This document shows positions 45,445 through 54,371 of a DNA stretch of 64,000 bases, piece by piece. Below the pieces are notes generated by a model, which was given only the letters and a program-made list of their open reading frames with translations, made no database searches and was not told the origin of the DNA. The stretch is taken from assembly GCA_944321955.1 (NCBI GenBank), contig CALUNG010000007.1:1-64000 (forward strand), given 5' to 3'. This DNA is from an uncultured Alistipes sp. Lineage in GTDB: Bacteria > Bacteroidota > Bacteroidia > Bacteroidales > Rikenellaceae. Numbering within the stretch: position 1 is the first letter of the stretch; every line of letters begins with the position of its first letter. Made by a program: the position numbers and the translations under genes.

Positions 45445-46701
45445 CTAAAGTAGTTTCAGAACCTTCTCCAGTGCCATCGAGTGCGAACCCTTGACCAGAA
45501 CGGTGTATCCTTCGACCGGATTGGCCTTGAGATAGTCGAGAAGCTCCGGCGTAGAGGCGAAACACTTGACGTCGGCGTTGCCGTCGGCAGCCTCGGCGAA
45601 GTGCGGCCCGACAAGCAGAATACGGACGTCGGGTATCTCCAGCGCCGATTGCAGTATGCGGCGGTGTTCGTCGCGGCTCCATTCGCCAAGTTCGAGCATA
45701 TCGCCAAGTATGAGCATCTTGCGGTGTGCCGTCTCTTTCCTCATGTTTTCGATCGCCGCCGCCATGCTCGACGGATTGGCGTTGTAGCAGTCGGAAATGA
45801 CGGTATTGCGTCCGCTCTCGATGCGTTGCGAACGGTTGTTGTCGGGTATGTAGCTGCCTATGGCGTTGGCGATACGTTCGGGCGCTACGCCGAAATATGT
45901 GCCGATCTCGACCGCAACGGCTATGTTGGCCCTGTTGTATTCGCCCTCCAGATGGCTATCGATGCCGTCGGCAATGGAGCGTGGATAGTACTCCACGGCC
46001 ATATTGGGGCGCTCGCCGGCCATCTCCACGAGCGTCGCGTCTTCTCGCGGAATGAAGGCCGTACCGCCGTTGGCGGCAAGAAAGTCGAACAGTTCGCCCT
46101 TGCCGCGACGCACCCCTTCGGGGCCGCCGAAACCTTCGAGATGCGACCGCCCTATGTTGGTTATCACGCCGTAATTGGGTTCGGCTATCGATGCCAGCAA
46201 CGCTATTTCGCCGCATGCGCTTGCTCCCATCTCCACGACCCCGAACTCGGTGTCGCGCGTCATGGCCAGCAGCGTCAGCGGCACGCCTATGTGGTTGTTG
46301 AGATTGCCGTGTGTGGCATATACCTCGAACTTCTCGGCCAGTACGCGGCTCACCAGCTCCTTGGTTGTGGTTTTGCCGTTGCTGCCGACAATGCCTGCTA
46401 TAGGAATGCCGAGGGTGCGGCGGTGATGGCGTGCCAGTGCCTGCAGCGTGCCGAGTACGTTGTCGGTGCGGATCAGCCGTCCGGCGAGATCTGGACGGCG
46501 TCTTGCCGGTTCGTCGGAGTCGACAACAGCAAACGACGCCCCCTTGTCGATGGCGTCGGCCGCAAAGTCGTTGCCGTCGAACGATGCTCCGCGCAGGGCG
46601 AAAAACATCGAACCGGCCGGTATGTTGCGTGAATCGGTGGTAACGCCCGTGCAACGGGTGAAACAGTTATCGTACAGCTCCCTTATATCCGTTTCTGACA
46701 T
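45445..46701 (-). CDS. murF: UDP-MurNAc-tripeptide--D-Ala-D-Ala ligase (MurF)
   Basis: The 418-residue cytoplasmic ligase adds D-Ala-D-Ala to the UDP-MurNAc-tripeptide, the last soluble step of peptidoglycan precursor synthesis. The N-terminal substrate domain has VTTDSRNIPAGSMFFALRGA (about 20-39). The central ATPase domain has GIVGSNGKTTTKE (about 104-115) and NNHIGVPLTLL, and the C-terminal domain has DCYNANPSSMAAAIE. The frame opens far upstream inside manC; the ATG at 46701 is the family start. It is 23 bp after manC in the same direction and shares its promoter. Confidence 0.96.
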   Translation of the reverse strand: MSETDIRELYDNCFTRCTGVTTDSRNIPAGSMFFALRGASFDGNDFAADAIDKGASFAVVDSDEPARRRPDLAGRLIRTDNVLGTLQALARHHRRTLGIPIAGIVGSNGKTTTKELVSRVLAEKFEVYATHGNLNNHIGVPLTLLAMTRDTEFGVVEMGASACGEIALLASIAEPNYGVITNIGRSHLEGFGGPEGVRRGKGELFDFLAANGGTAFIPREDATLVEMAGERPNMAVEYYPRSIADGIDSHLEGEYNRANIAVAVEIGTYFGVAPERIANAIGSYIPDNNRSQRIESGRNTVISDCYNANPSSMAAAIENMRKETAHRKMLILGDMLELGEWSRDEHRRILQSALEIPDVRILLVGPHFAEAADGNADVKCFASTPELLDYLKANPVEGYTVLVKGSHSMALEKVLKLL

Positions 46702-46724
46702 CGTTTCCTGTAAGAATATGTGAA

Positions 46725-47804
46725 TCAGATGTGCTTGTCGCCCATGTGGAACTTCACCTCGTCGATATACTTGCGGATGTTCTGCTCCTCGCTGCGTGGG
46801 CAGATCATCAGAATGTCCTCGGTATCGACGACGATGAATTCGCGCAGCCCGCTGATGACGGCAACCTTGTCCTTGGGCAACGAGATTATGCAGTTGCGGG
46901 TGTCGTACGTGAAGCAACGGTCATCGGGCTTGGCATTGGCGTACTTGTCCTTGTGCGAGAGCAGGTAGAGCGAACCCCACGTGCCGACGTCGCTCCAGCC
47001 GAAGTCGCCGCAGCGGACATATACGTTGTCGGCCTTCTCCATGACGCCGTAGTCGATCGATATGGCCCGACAGACCGAAAATACCTGTTCGATGGCCTCC
47101 TTTTCGCGCGAGGTGCCGTAGGCGTCGTCGATTGAACTGAACAGCGCATGGTGCTCGGGCAGATATTTGGCTATGGCCGAAATTATGTCCTTGACCTTCC
47201 AGATGAATATGCCCGAATTCCAGAAGAACTCGCCGCACTGCACGAAAGTCTGCGCCAGCTCGAGGTTCGGTTTCTCGGTGAAGCACTTTACGCGGCTTAT
47301 GAGGTTGTTGTCCGACTTCTGGATATATCCGTATCCGGTTTCGGGACGGCTCGGCGTCAGACCTACCGTCATCAGAACGTCGTGGTCGGTGATGAAGTCG
47401 AGCAGCTCGTTCACGATCTCGCGGAACTCCTCCTCCTGCATGATCATGTGGTCCGAAGGCGTGACGATCATCTTGGCTTCGGGATTGCGCTTGCGCAGCG
47501 AATAGGCCGCATAGCAGATGCACGGCGCCGTATTGCGTCCTATGGGCTCGCACAGTATCTGGCTCGGGTCGAGCTCGGGTATGTGCTCGAGTACCATCTC
47601 CTTGTACTGGACGTTGGTCACGACCATGAAGTTCTCGGCAGGAACAATCCTGGCGAAGCGTTCGTAGGTCAGCCTTATGAATGACTTGCCGGTGCCGAAA
47701 ATGTCGAGAAACTGCTTGGGCCTGGACCAGCGGCTCTTGGGCCACAGGCGGGCTCCGCCTCCGCCGGCCATTATTACGCAATATACGTTTTTGTCTTTAT
47801 CCAT
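46725..47804 (-). CDS. manC: Mannose-1-phosphate guanylyltransferase
   Basis: The 359-residue enzyme makes GDP-mannose from mannose-1-phosphate and GTP, feeding cell-surface glycans. The nucleotidyltransferase signature is CVIMAGGGGARLWPKSRWSR-PKQF (about 9-31), with VTPSDHMI and FTEKPN further on. It lacks the C-terminal phosphomannose isomerase domain of the long bifunctional form, so it is the short type. The frame opens at 47831, but MDKDKNVYC at 47804 lies after the promoter. It is co-transcribed with murF. No glycan cluster is adjacent. Confidence 0.93.
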   Translation of the reverse strand: MDKDKNVYCVIMAGGGGARLWPKSRWSRPKQFLDIFGTGKSFIRLTYERFARIVPAENFMVVTNVQYKEMVLEHIPELDPSQILCEPIGRNTAPCICYAAYSLRKRNPEAKMIVTPSDHMIMQEEEFREIVNELLDFITDHDVLMTVGLTPSRPETGYGYIQKSDNNLISRVKCFTEKPNLELAQTFVQCGEFFWNSGIFIWKVKDIISAIAKYLPEHHALFSSIDDAYGTSREKEAIEQVFSVCRAISIDYGVMEKADNVYVRCGDFGWSDVGTWGSLYLLSHKDKYANAKPDDRCFTYDTRNCIISLPKDKVAVISGLREFIVVDTEDILMICPRSEEQNIRKYIDEVKFHMGDKHI

Positions 47805-47848
47805 ACCGAAATGGGGTGTCTTTAGGTGCAATCACTGTTACAATTATA

Positions 47849-47856
47849 CAAAGATA
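47849..47856 (-). promoter_or_regulatory. -7 promoter element for manC-murF
   Basis: Minus-strand TATCTTTG matches TAnnTTTG, 44 bp before the manC ATG. Its -33 region falls on the -7 element of the divergent pssA promoter. Confidence 0.7.
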
Positions 47857-47868
47857 AAAAATATTTTG

Positions 47869-47876
47869 TAACTTTG
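47869..47876 (+). promoter_or_regulatory. -7 promoter element for pssA
   Basis: TAACTTTG matches TAnnTTTG, 33 bp before the pssA ATG and only 12 bp from the opposing manC element. Confidence 0.65.
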
Positions 47877-47909
47877 CGGAATTAAATACGAATAATTTTC
47901 CGGTCGGAG

Positions 47910-48632
47910 ATGAAAATACGACTCTTCACGATACCCAACCTGCTTACGTTAGGCAACCTGCTTTGCGGCTCGGCCGCTGCGGTCCTGACCCTCGCCTACG
48001 GCAACATGACGGCCGCCTTCTGGCTGATCATCGCGGCTGTAGTCTGCGACTTTCTCGACGGTTTCGCCGCACGCCTGCTCGGACAATCATCGCCCATGGG
48101 CGTGGAGCTCGACTCGTTGGCCGACATGGTGACCTCGGGGTTCGCTCCGGCAGCCATAATGATGGTGATGTATGCCGATGCGGGAACGTGGTTCGACTGG
48201 AGCCCTGCGGCCATGAATATCGGGTACTTCCTGCCACTGTCGATAGTGGCATTCTCGGCTTTGCGTCTGGCAAGGTTCAATATCGACGATACGCAGCATA
48301 CCGAATTCCGAGGCCTGCCTACTCCGGCAAACGCCCTGTTGTGTGCTTCGCTGGGCATGCTCTCGTCGGCCGGACTGGTGGCGATGCCGCGCGAGGCGAT
48401 AGTCGTCTTCTCGCTGGTGATGTCGTATCTGCTCGTATGCCCGGTGCGCATGTTCTCGCTCAAGTTCTCGGGCTTCGGCTGGAAAGGCAACGAACTGAGG
48501 TATGTCTTCATTGCGTTGTCGTTGTGTATGATTATTGTCGATTACAAATACTCGATTGCGGCGATTATCGTTCTCTATATCGCGATTTCAGTCGTGCGCT
48601 GGCTCGTTACACGCAATAAATCGGTCGATTGA
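47910..48632 (+). CDS. pssA: CDP-diacylglycerol--serine O-phosphatidyltransferase
   Basis: The 240-residue integral membrane enzyme makes phosphatidylserine, the precursor of phosphatidylethanolamine. The CDP-alcohol phosphatidyltransferase signature DG-x2-AR-x8-G-x3-D-x3-D is present as DGFAARLLGQSSPMGVELDS, continuing LAD (about 51-73). About six hydrophobic segments follow. Length matches the small membrane-bound type 2 enzyme. The porin gene begins 45 bp after it, possibly in the same transcript. Confidence 0.94.
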   Translation: MKIRLFTIPNLLTLGNLLCGSAAAVLTLAYGNMTAAFWLIIAAVVCDFLDGFAARLLGQSSPMGVELDSLADMVTSGFAPAAIMMVMYADAGTWFDWSPAAMNIGYFLPLSIVAFSALRLARFNIDDTQHTEFRGLPTPANALLCASLGMLSSAGLVAMPREAIVVFSLVMSYLLVCPVRMFSLKFSGFGWKGNELRYVFIALSLCMIIVDYKYSIAAIIVLYIAISVVRWLVTRNKSVD

Positions 48633-48677
48633 GAGTTTGTTGAAGAGGAGACGACGCATCGCCGTACCGCATTTTGT

Positions 48678-50831
48678 ATGTCGAAAGGGTTGAAAAGAAT
48701 ATACTGTCTGCTGTTTTTACTGGTGGCACTGCCGGTAATCGCCCCGCGCATTTCGTATGCTCAGGACGCGAGCGACATAATGCGCGCCCAGCGTAACGGC
48801 ACCTTCAACCAGGACGGCGGTTACGGCTCGAACCCGTACGCCACCGACGAGGAGGAGGGTGAAGGAACCGATCAGAACCAGCAGCAGGATTCGACGGAAC
48901 GTCGTATCCGCAAACCTCTCGAATCATACTATTTCAACGACTCGATACGTGCGCTGCCCAACTTCGAGTGGACCGTCAGCCGCGACTACAACAAGATCGA
49001 GATCGCTCCGATCGATACGACGCTTACGGACTGGCGTATCGACTATCCGTTCTATGTCAAGGGTGTGGGCGACATGACCGTCGGCAGCCTGGGTCAGGCG
49101 TCGCAGCCGGTGAACTACTTCGACCGTCCCGAAGAGTTCAACTTCACGTTCGCGCAGCCGTACTACATCTACAACTATACGGCCGAGAACGTGCCGTTCT
49201 ACAATGTCAAGCGTCCGTTCATGCTCATGTCCTACCGCGAGACACTGGGACAGAAACGTTACCGTGAGGAGAATTTCGGCCTGACCCTCGCGCAGAACAT
49301 CTCGCCGTCGACAGGCTTCAACGTCAACTACCTGGCGCGCGGTACCAAGGGCAAGTACATCTGGTCGCGTACCAAGAACCACAATACGTCGGTTGCCTTC
49401 TCGCATACCGGCAAACGCTATTCGGTGCACGCGGCCTACTTCAACAACCATATAGAACAGCAGGAGAACGGTGGCGTCGTGGGATTGTGGGCCATCACCG
49501 ACACCACGTTCGAGATGCCTTCGGGCGTTCCGATGAAACTGGCGGACGCCGAACCGCAGAACATATACCGCAACAACGCGTTCTTCGTCAAACAGGCGAT
49601 AGCCATACCTCTGCAGCGAGTGACCGAACGCGACTTTTCGCTGGCCGACCTTTCGACCGTCTATGTCGGCCATACCTTCGAATACAATTCGTGGAGCAAG
49701 ACCTACACGGATAAGTATGCTACCTATACCGACGAGCACGGCAGCCGGGACGAGAACGGCAATTTTGTCCCGACCACCGGCGAGTATTACAAAAACTGGT
49801 ATATTAATCCTCAGGAGTCGCGCGACTCGATTTACGAGCGCGTGATTACAAACCGCCTTTACGTCCAGGCGCAGCCGTGGGACCGCAACGGGGTTCTCGG
49901 CACGCTCGACGGGGGTATAGGCGTCGATTTCCATACCTATTCGCAGTTCGCCATGGACAACTACCTGTCGGGCGAGTACGAAAAGGTGAACAAGACAAGT
50001 TGGTTCGTATACGCCGCCATCGACGGCAAGGTCAAGAAGTATGTCGACTGGGGCGCAGATTTCAAATTGTATCCGTCGGGTTATCGCGGCGGCGACTTGT
50101 CGATAGGAGCGAATGTGGCGTTCAAGGCCTACATTCGCGGTCATGCCCTTGTTCTCTCGGGCCGTTTCCGTCAGGAGAGCCGTTCGCCGAGTTACTGGCA
50201 GGAGAACCTATTCTCGAACCACTACGTGTGGTCCAACTCATTCGACAAGGAGAATGAAACCCGTTTCGAGGTTGCATTCACCGTCCCCGATTACGGCATC
50301 GAACTGGGTGCCTGGCAAGGGGTGTTCGTGAACAGAATCTATTACAACGCCGAGAGTCTCGTGGCACAGAACAGCGGTAGTCTGAGCATCACGAGCCTCT
50401 ATGCGCGCAAGGATTTCCGCATAGGCGGATTCAATCTCAATCACCGCGTACTGGTGCAGTTCAGCTCCGACCAGACCGTGGCCCCGGTGCCTCTGGTCAC
50501 GGCCTACCTCTCGTATTTCTACGAATTCTGGGTCAAGCGCGACGTGCTTCGGCTCCAGGTGGGCCTCGACGGCCGCTACAACACGAGCTATTATGCACCC
50601 GGTTACAACCCGGCTTTGGCGACGTTCTACAACCAGCGCGAGGTCGAGGTGGGAAACTATCCCTACATAGATGCTTTTGTCACGGCGAAATGGAAACGAA
50701 TGAGAATATTCCTGAAGTACCAGCATGTCAATTACGGCCTCTTCGGCAACAACCAGTTCTTCTCGGTTGCCGGATACCCGTTGAATCCCGGTATGTTTAA
50801 GTTGGGCATTTCATGGGGCTTCTACGACTGA
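48678..50831 (+). CDS. Putative porin (Porin_10 family)
   Basis: The 717-residue protein has a signal peptide (hydrophobic about 10-25, cleavage near SYA-QD). An acidic/Gln-rich stretch follows (about 60-75, EEEGEGTDQNQQQDS), then a large beta-barrel with many aromatic-ended strands. It matches the Bacteroidetes putative porin family (PF14121): FEWTVSRDYNKIEIAPIDTT near the start and a C-terminal strand ending FKLGISWGFYD. Transport specificity is unknown. The spacing to pssA and to the transglycosylase (40 bp) suggests an operon. Confidence 0.88.
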   Translation: MSKGLKRIYCLLFLLVALPVIAPRISYAQDASDIMRAQRNGTFNQDGGYGSNPYATDEEEGEGTDQNQQQDSTERRIRKPLESYYFNDSIRALPNFEWTVSRDYNKIEIAPIDTTLTDWRIDYPFYVKGVGDMTVGSLGQASQPVNYFDRPEEFNFTFAQPYYIYNYTAENVPFYNVKRPFMLMSYRETLGQKRYREENFGLTLAQNISPSTGFNVNYLARGTKGKYIWSRTKNHNTSVAFSHTGKRYSVHAAYFNNHIEQQENGGVVGLWAITDTTFEMPSGVPMKLADAEPQNIYRNNAFFVKQAIAIPLQRVTERDFSLADLSTVYVGHTFEYNSWSKTYTDKYATYTDEHGSRDENGNFVPTTGEYYKNWYINPQESRDSIYERVITNRLYVQAQPWDRNGVLGTLDGGIGVDFHTYSQFAMDNYLSGEYEKVNKTSWFVYAAIDGKVKKYVDWGADFKLYPSGYRGGDLSIGANVAFKAYIRGHALVLSGRFRQESRSPSYWQENLFSNHYVWSNSFDKENETRFEVAFTVPDYGIELGAWQGVFVNRIYYNAESLVAQNSGSLSITSLYARKDFRIGGFNLNHRVLVQFSSDQTVAPVPLVTAYLSYFYEFWVKRDVLRLQVGLDGRYNTSYYAPGYNPALATFYNQREVEVGNYPYIDAFVTAKWKRMRIFLKYQHVNYGLFGNNQFFSVAGYPLNPGMFKLGISWGFYD

Positions 50832-50871
50832 TGGCCCGCGCATGTCCGACTGGAACTCAAACGATTTTCAT

Positions 50872-51594
50872 ATGTTGAAAAGAACACTGTCAACATTTTT
50901 GTTCATCATTGTCTCCCTTGCGGCCCTTTCGGCCGTAATGTATGTGCCCGAATGCTCGTCGCTTGCGATGAGGGGCATCGTGGCCGAGAAGTGCGGCGTC
51001 TGCGCGCACGGCAAACGGCCCATCTCCGATTACGACAATATCATGAAGTCCGTAGGCAATGAGGCCGGCATCGACTGGCGTCTGTTGAGCGCCATTGCCT
51101 ATACGGAGTCTCATTTCAATGCCGATGCAGTCTCTTCGCGAGGGGCCGTGGGCCTCATGCAGATCATGCCGAAGATCGGCGAACATTTCGGCCTGACGGC
51201 CGAGGAGCTGCAGGACCCCCATAACAACGTACGCGTGGCGGCCATGCTGCTCGACGAGATCGATTCGATGGTTCAGCTGCCTGTAGGCATTCCGCGCGAA
51301 GACAGCCTTGGAATCGTGCTCGCATGCTACAATGGCGGACTTGGCCATGTGAGCGATGCGCGCCGTCTGGCCCGTGCCAACGGCGAGGATATGAATTCGT
51401 GGGATGTCGTTTCGCGCTATCTGGCGCTCAAGTCCGATCCCGAATATTACGAGCAGGATGTTGTGTCGTACGGTAAGTTCTCGGGCGGCAGGCAGACGTC
51501 GGCCTATGTGCGCAACGTCATGAAGCGTTACAAGAGATATTGCTCCATGACCGATGTCGACACCACGGCCGGCGAAATGGCCGAACGGCGTTAA
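50872..51594 (+). CDS. Membrane-anchored lytic transglycosylase (SLT domain)
   Basis: The 240-residue product has an N-terminal signal or anchor segment (LKRTLSTFLFIIVSLAALSA) and a GH23-type SLT domain. The catalytic Glu lies in AIAYTESHFNADA (about 77-89), followed by the family motifs SSRGAVGLMQIMP and ACYNGGLGHV. It should cleave peptidoglycan glycan strands to 1,6-anhydro products in the periplasm. The ATG at 50872 is chosen over 50842 because the signal segment starts there. Its 3' end overlaps queG by 4 bp (convergent). Confidence 0.93.
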   Translation: MLKRTLSTFLFIIVSLAALSAVMYVPECSSLAMRGIVAEKCGVCAHGKRPISDYDNIMKSVGNEAGIDWRLLSAIAYTESHFNADAVSSRGAVGLMQIMPKIGEHFGLTAEELQDPHNNVRVAAMLLDEIDSMVQLPVGIPREDSLGIVLACYNGGLGHVSDARRLARANGEDMNSWDVVSRYLALKSDPEYYEQDVVSYGKFSGGRQTSAYVRNVMKRYKRYCSMTDVDTTAGEMAERR

Positions 51595-52511
51595 TCATCC
51601 GGAATATTCCTTCTGACGTTGCGTTGCAGGCGCTCCAGCCCGCTGCGCATGAGTGGCGTGCCGGCGAATCTGGCGGTGAACGTCTCTTCGGTCATGCCGA
51701 GCCATTCGCCGCTTGATATTGATGACGGGTCGAACCTCGGGTCGAATGCCGCATTGCCGTGCATGGGTGTATGTCTGTTGTAGGGACAGCAGCTCTGGCA
51801 CTCGTCGCATCCGAAGATCCATCCGTTGAGCCGGATATCGGCCGTGTCGTTGCCTTCGACCGTGGCGCAGGATATGCAGCGCGAGGCGTCTATGCAGTGC
51901 GAGGGGAGTATCGCCCCGTTGGGACAGGCATCGATGCAGCGTCGGCATTCGCCGCAACGTGACCCGTCGAACGGACGGTCGTAGCTGTCGGCCTCTTCGG
52001 TGGTGACTATCTCGCCCAGAAGCACGAAGGTGCCGAACCGGGGCGTTACGAGCAGCGACTGGCGGCCTATCCATCCGAGCCCCGCATCGACGGCCAGCTG
52101 CTTCTCGAGCAGCGGGGCCGAATCCACGAAGAGCCGTCCCTCCATCTCGGGCGACGTTTCGCGCAGCAGGGCGAACATCTGTCGCAACATCTGTTTTATG
52201 CTTTTATGATAGTCGCGGTTGCAGGCGTACGAGGCGATCTTCGTGCGGCAGTCGCCGTCATATCCCATGCTGAAGGCGTTCTTGTAACTTACGGCGCACA
52301 CGATGACGCTGCGGGCTCCCTCGACGAGCGCCGACGGATCGAACCGTTTGTCGAGATTGTTGCGCAGATAGTCGAGATTGGCCGAATGACCGGCCTCGAG
52401 CCACTCTCTGAAGAATCTCTCGTTGCGGTCGAGGTGCCGGCAACGCGTGATTCCGCACAGGTCGAACCCGACGTCGGCTGCGGCTCTCTTTATGGAAAGG
52501 CTCGATATCAT
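51591..52511 (-). CDS. queG: Epoxyqueuosine reductase
   Basis: The 306-residue iron-sulfur cobalamin enzyme performs the last step of queuosine synthesis in tRNA. It has the N-terminal cobalamin-binding region (LCGITRCRHLDRNERFFREW; SVIVCAVSYK) and two [4Fe-4S] clusters. These are CGECRRCIDACPNGAI, CISCATVEG and CDECQSCCPYNR, giving the expected eight or more Cys. Length is slightly short compared with longer forms that carry a HEAT-like tail. The first Met is 16 bp from a promoter element. Other que genes are absent from the window. Confidence 0.95.
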   Translation of the reverse strand: MISSLSIKRAAADVGFDLCGITRCRHLDRNERFFREWLEAGHSANLDYLRNNLDKRFDPSALVEGARSVIVCAVSYKNAFSMGYDGDCRTKIASYACNRDYHKSIKQMLRQMFALLRETSPEMEGRLFVDSAPLLEKQLAVDAGLGWIGRQSLLVTPRFGTFVLLGEIVTTEEADSYDRPFDGSRCGECRRCIDACPNGAILPSHCIDASRCISCATVEGNDTADIRLNGWIFGCDECQSCCPYNRHTPMHGNAAFDPRFDPSSISSGEWLGMTEETFTARFAGTPLMRSGLERLQRNVRRNIPDD

Positions 52512-52526
52512 CGTGACAATTTAGCT

Positions 52527-52534
52527 CAAATGTA
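52527..52534 (-). promoter_or_regulatory. -7 promoter element for queG
   Basis: Minus-strand TACATTTG matches TAnnTTTG, 15 bp before the queG ATG. Confidence 0.6.
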
Positions 52535-52556
52535 CTGTTTTTTCCTGAAAAAACGT

Positions 52557-52564
52557 TATCTTTG
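52557..52564 (+). promoter_or_regulatory. -7 promoter element for the acyl-CoA synthetase gene
   Basis: TATCTTTG matches TAnnTTTG, 33 bp before the ATG at 52598. It supports that start over the longer frame at 52562. Confidence 0.7.
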
Positions 52565-52597
52565 ACACGATTTGCGGTTTGTACAAAACCAGACTTT

Positions 52598-54298
52598 ATG
52601 GAACAAGACACAAGAAAAACCCTCTACGATCTTTTCAAAAACAGTGTTGAGAAGTTTGCCGACCGTATTGCGTTCACCATGTGGGAAGGCGATGCGTTGA
52701 CCTATGCCGAAGTCGGCAACCGTGTCGCTCAACTCCAGGAAAAGTTGCGTATGGCCGGCCTCAATGCCGGCGACAAGGTGGCGCTGCTCAGCAGCAACAT
52801 GCCGAACTGGGGAGTATGTTATTTCGCGGTGGTTACTGCCGGAATGGTGGTGGTCCCCATACTTCCCGACTTCACTGGCGAAGAGCTCGACATGATAATA
52901 GAACATTCCGAGGCGAAAGCCCTGCTCGTATCCGACAAACTATATACTAAACTGTCGAAAAAAACGGTCGACGCTCTCAATGTCGTAATCCGTACCAAAA
53001 ACCTGGGTATCATCTCCCAGCGCGTGCAGCAGGAGGGAAAGTTCGCAATACCTTCACCCGACGACATGGCTGTCATCATCTATACCTCGGGAACCACGTC
53101 GAAACCGAAGGGCGTAATGCTGTCGCACTACAACATCAGTTCGCAACTGCCGATGTATTTCGACATCTTCCCGATAGACAAGGATGACAGTTTCCTCTCG
53201 GTTTTGCCTCTGTCACATACATACGAGTGCTCCATCGGCATGATATACCCCTTTTCGTTCGGCGCTCGCGTCACGTACCTCGACCGTCCGCCCACGGCAT
53301 CGGTCCTTATGCCCGTTTTGCGTGGACTGCGCCCTACGGTGATGCTCATCGTGCCGCTGGTCATCGAGAAGATATATCGCAGTCAGGTCAAGGCTAAGTT
53401 CGAGTCGAACGCCTTCTGGCGAACGATCTGCAAGGTCGGTTTCATTCGACGTTATCTTCACCGTATTGCCGGCAAGAAGCTGATGAAGGTCTTCGGCCGC
53501 CGTCTGCGCTTCCTCGGTATCGGAGGTGCAAAACTCGATTCGCAGACCGAAAAGTTTCTGCTCGAGGCCCGTATTCCGTATGCCATCGGATACGGTCTGA
53601 CCGAAACGGCTCCTCTGTTGGCCGGTGCGGCTCCTTCGCAGGTGCGTCTCGGCTCCACGGGGCCGGCCTGCGTGGGCATAAAGTTGCGTCTGGACAATGT
53701 CAATCCCGAAACGCATCAGGGTGAGATCGTGGCCCTGACTCCAAGCGTCATGAAGGGGTATTACAAGAATCCAGAAGCGACGAAAGAGGCTTTTACTGCC
53801 GACGGGTGGTTCCGTACGGGCGATCTCGGATGTTTCGACGAGGATGGTTTCCTCTATATCCGCGGACGTCTCAAGAACATGATTGTCGGCCCCAGCGGAG
53901 AGAACATCTATCCCGAGGATATCGAAACGGTGCTCAACTCTCATGTATATATTACCGAATCGGTCGTTACGCAGCAGCAGGGACAACTCGTGGCTCTGGT
54001 GCATTTCGATACCGACGCCCTCGAGGCCAAATACGAGGAGTGGCGTGAGAGCATAGGCGCAAAGCTCGATGAGTTCGAGCTTTGGAAGGATGAGATGAAA
54101 AAGGAGATCATCGAATATGTCAACTCCAAGGTCAACAAGTTTTCACGTATCAGTGATGTCGTTGAGGAGAAGGATGGCTTTGTGAAGACCCCGACGCAGA
54201 AGATCAAGCGTTTCCTCTACAACAAGAAGGATAATGCGGCAACAACAACGGCTACCGGTGACGCGAAACCGGCTCAGCCAGACAATAAAAAGGCATGA
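52598..54298 (+). CDS. AMP-binding long-chain acyl-CoA synthetase-type enzyme
   Basis: The 566-residue enzyme belongs to the ANL superfamily and activates a carboxylic acid to its acyl-adenylate, then usually to CoA. Core motifs are AVIIYTSGTTSKPKGVML (P-loop-like), the YGLTETAPL segment, and GWFRTGDLGCFDEDGFLYIRG with the hinge and the C-terminal PSGENIYPEDIE. A Lys in FVKTPTQKIKRFLY near the end is the likely catalytic Lys. Fatty acids are the likely substrate by resemblance to FadD-type enzymes. A Lys/Pro-rich tail ends the protein. The gene has its own promoter and terminator. Confidence 0.92.
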   Translation: MEQDTRKTLYDLFKNSVEKFADRIAFTMWEGDALTYAEVGNRVAQLQEKLRMAGLNAGDKVALLSSNMPNWGVCYFAVVTAGMVVVPILPDFTGEELDMIIEHSEAKALLVSDKLYTKLSKKTVDALNVVIRTKNLGIISQRVQQEGKFAIPSPDDMAVIIYTSGTTSKPKGVMLSHYNISSQLPMYFDIFPIDKDDSFLSVLPLSHTYECSIGMIYPFSFGARVTYLDRPPTASVLMPVLRGLRPTVMLIVPLVIEKIYRSQVKAKFESNAFWRTICKVGFIRRYLHRIAGKKLMKVFGRRLRFLGIGGAKLDSQTEKFLLEARIPYAIGYGLTETAPLLAGAAPSQVRLGSTGPACVGIKLRLDNVNPETHQGEIVALTPSVMKGYYKNPEATKEAFTADGWFRTGDLGCFDEDGFLYIRGRLKNMIVGPSGENIYPEDIETVLNSHVYITESVVTQQQGQLVALVHFDTDALEAKYEEWRESIGAKLDEFELWKDEMKKEIIEYVNSKVNKFSRISDVVEEKDGFVKTPTQKIKRFLYNKKDNAATTTATGDAKPAQPDNKKA

Positions 54299-54321
54299 TC
54301 CCCGATGCCTGTGAAAAAGAG

Positions 54322-54356
54322 AGGCGAGACCAGATAAGGTCTCGCCTTCCTTTTTT
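54322..54356 (+). terminator. Terminator after the acyl-CoA synthetase gene
   Basis: A perfect 10-bp stem (54322-54331 with 54338-54347) with a 6-nt loop is followed by TCCTTTTTT. An A-rich run on the other side may let it also serve prfB, which ends 15 bp away. Confidence 0.88.
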
Positions 54357-54371
54357 GTGTTTCTGCCTGAT

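Noticed and set aside
43056..45494. 812-codon plus-strand reading frame
   Set aside because: Antisense to the OPT transporter; rich in Asp/Arg/Tyr/Glu as expected from reversed hydrophobic codons.
46702..46917. Upstream extension of the murF frame
   Set aside because: It overlaps the manC coding region and has no family similarity; murF starts at MSETDIREL.
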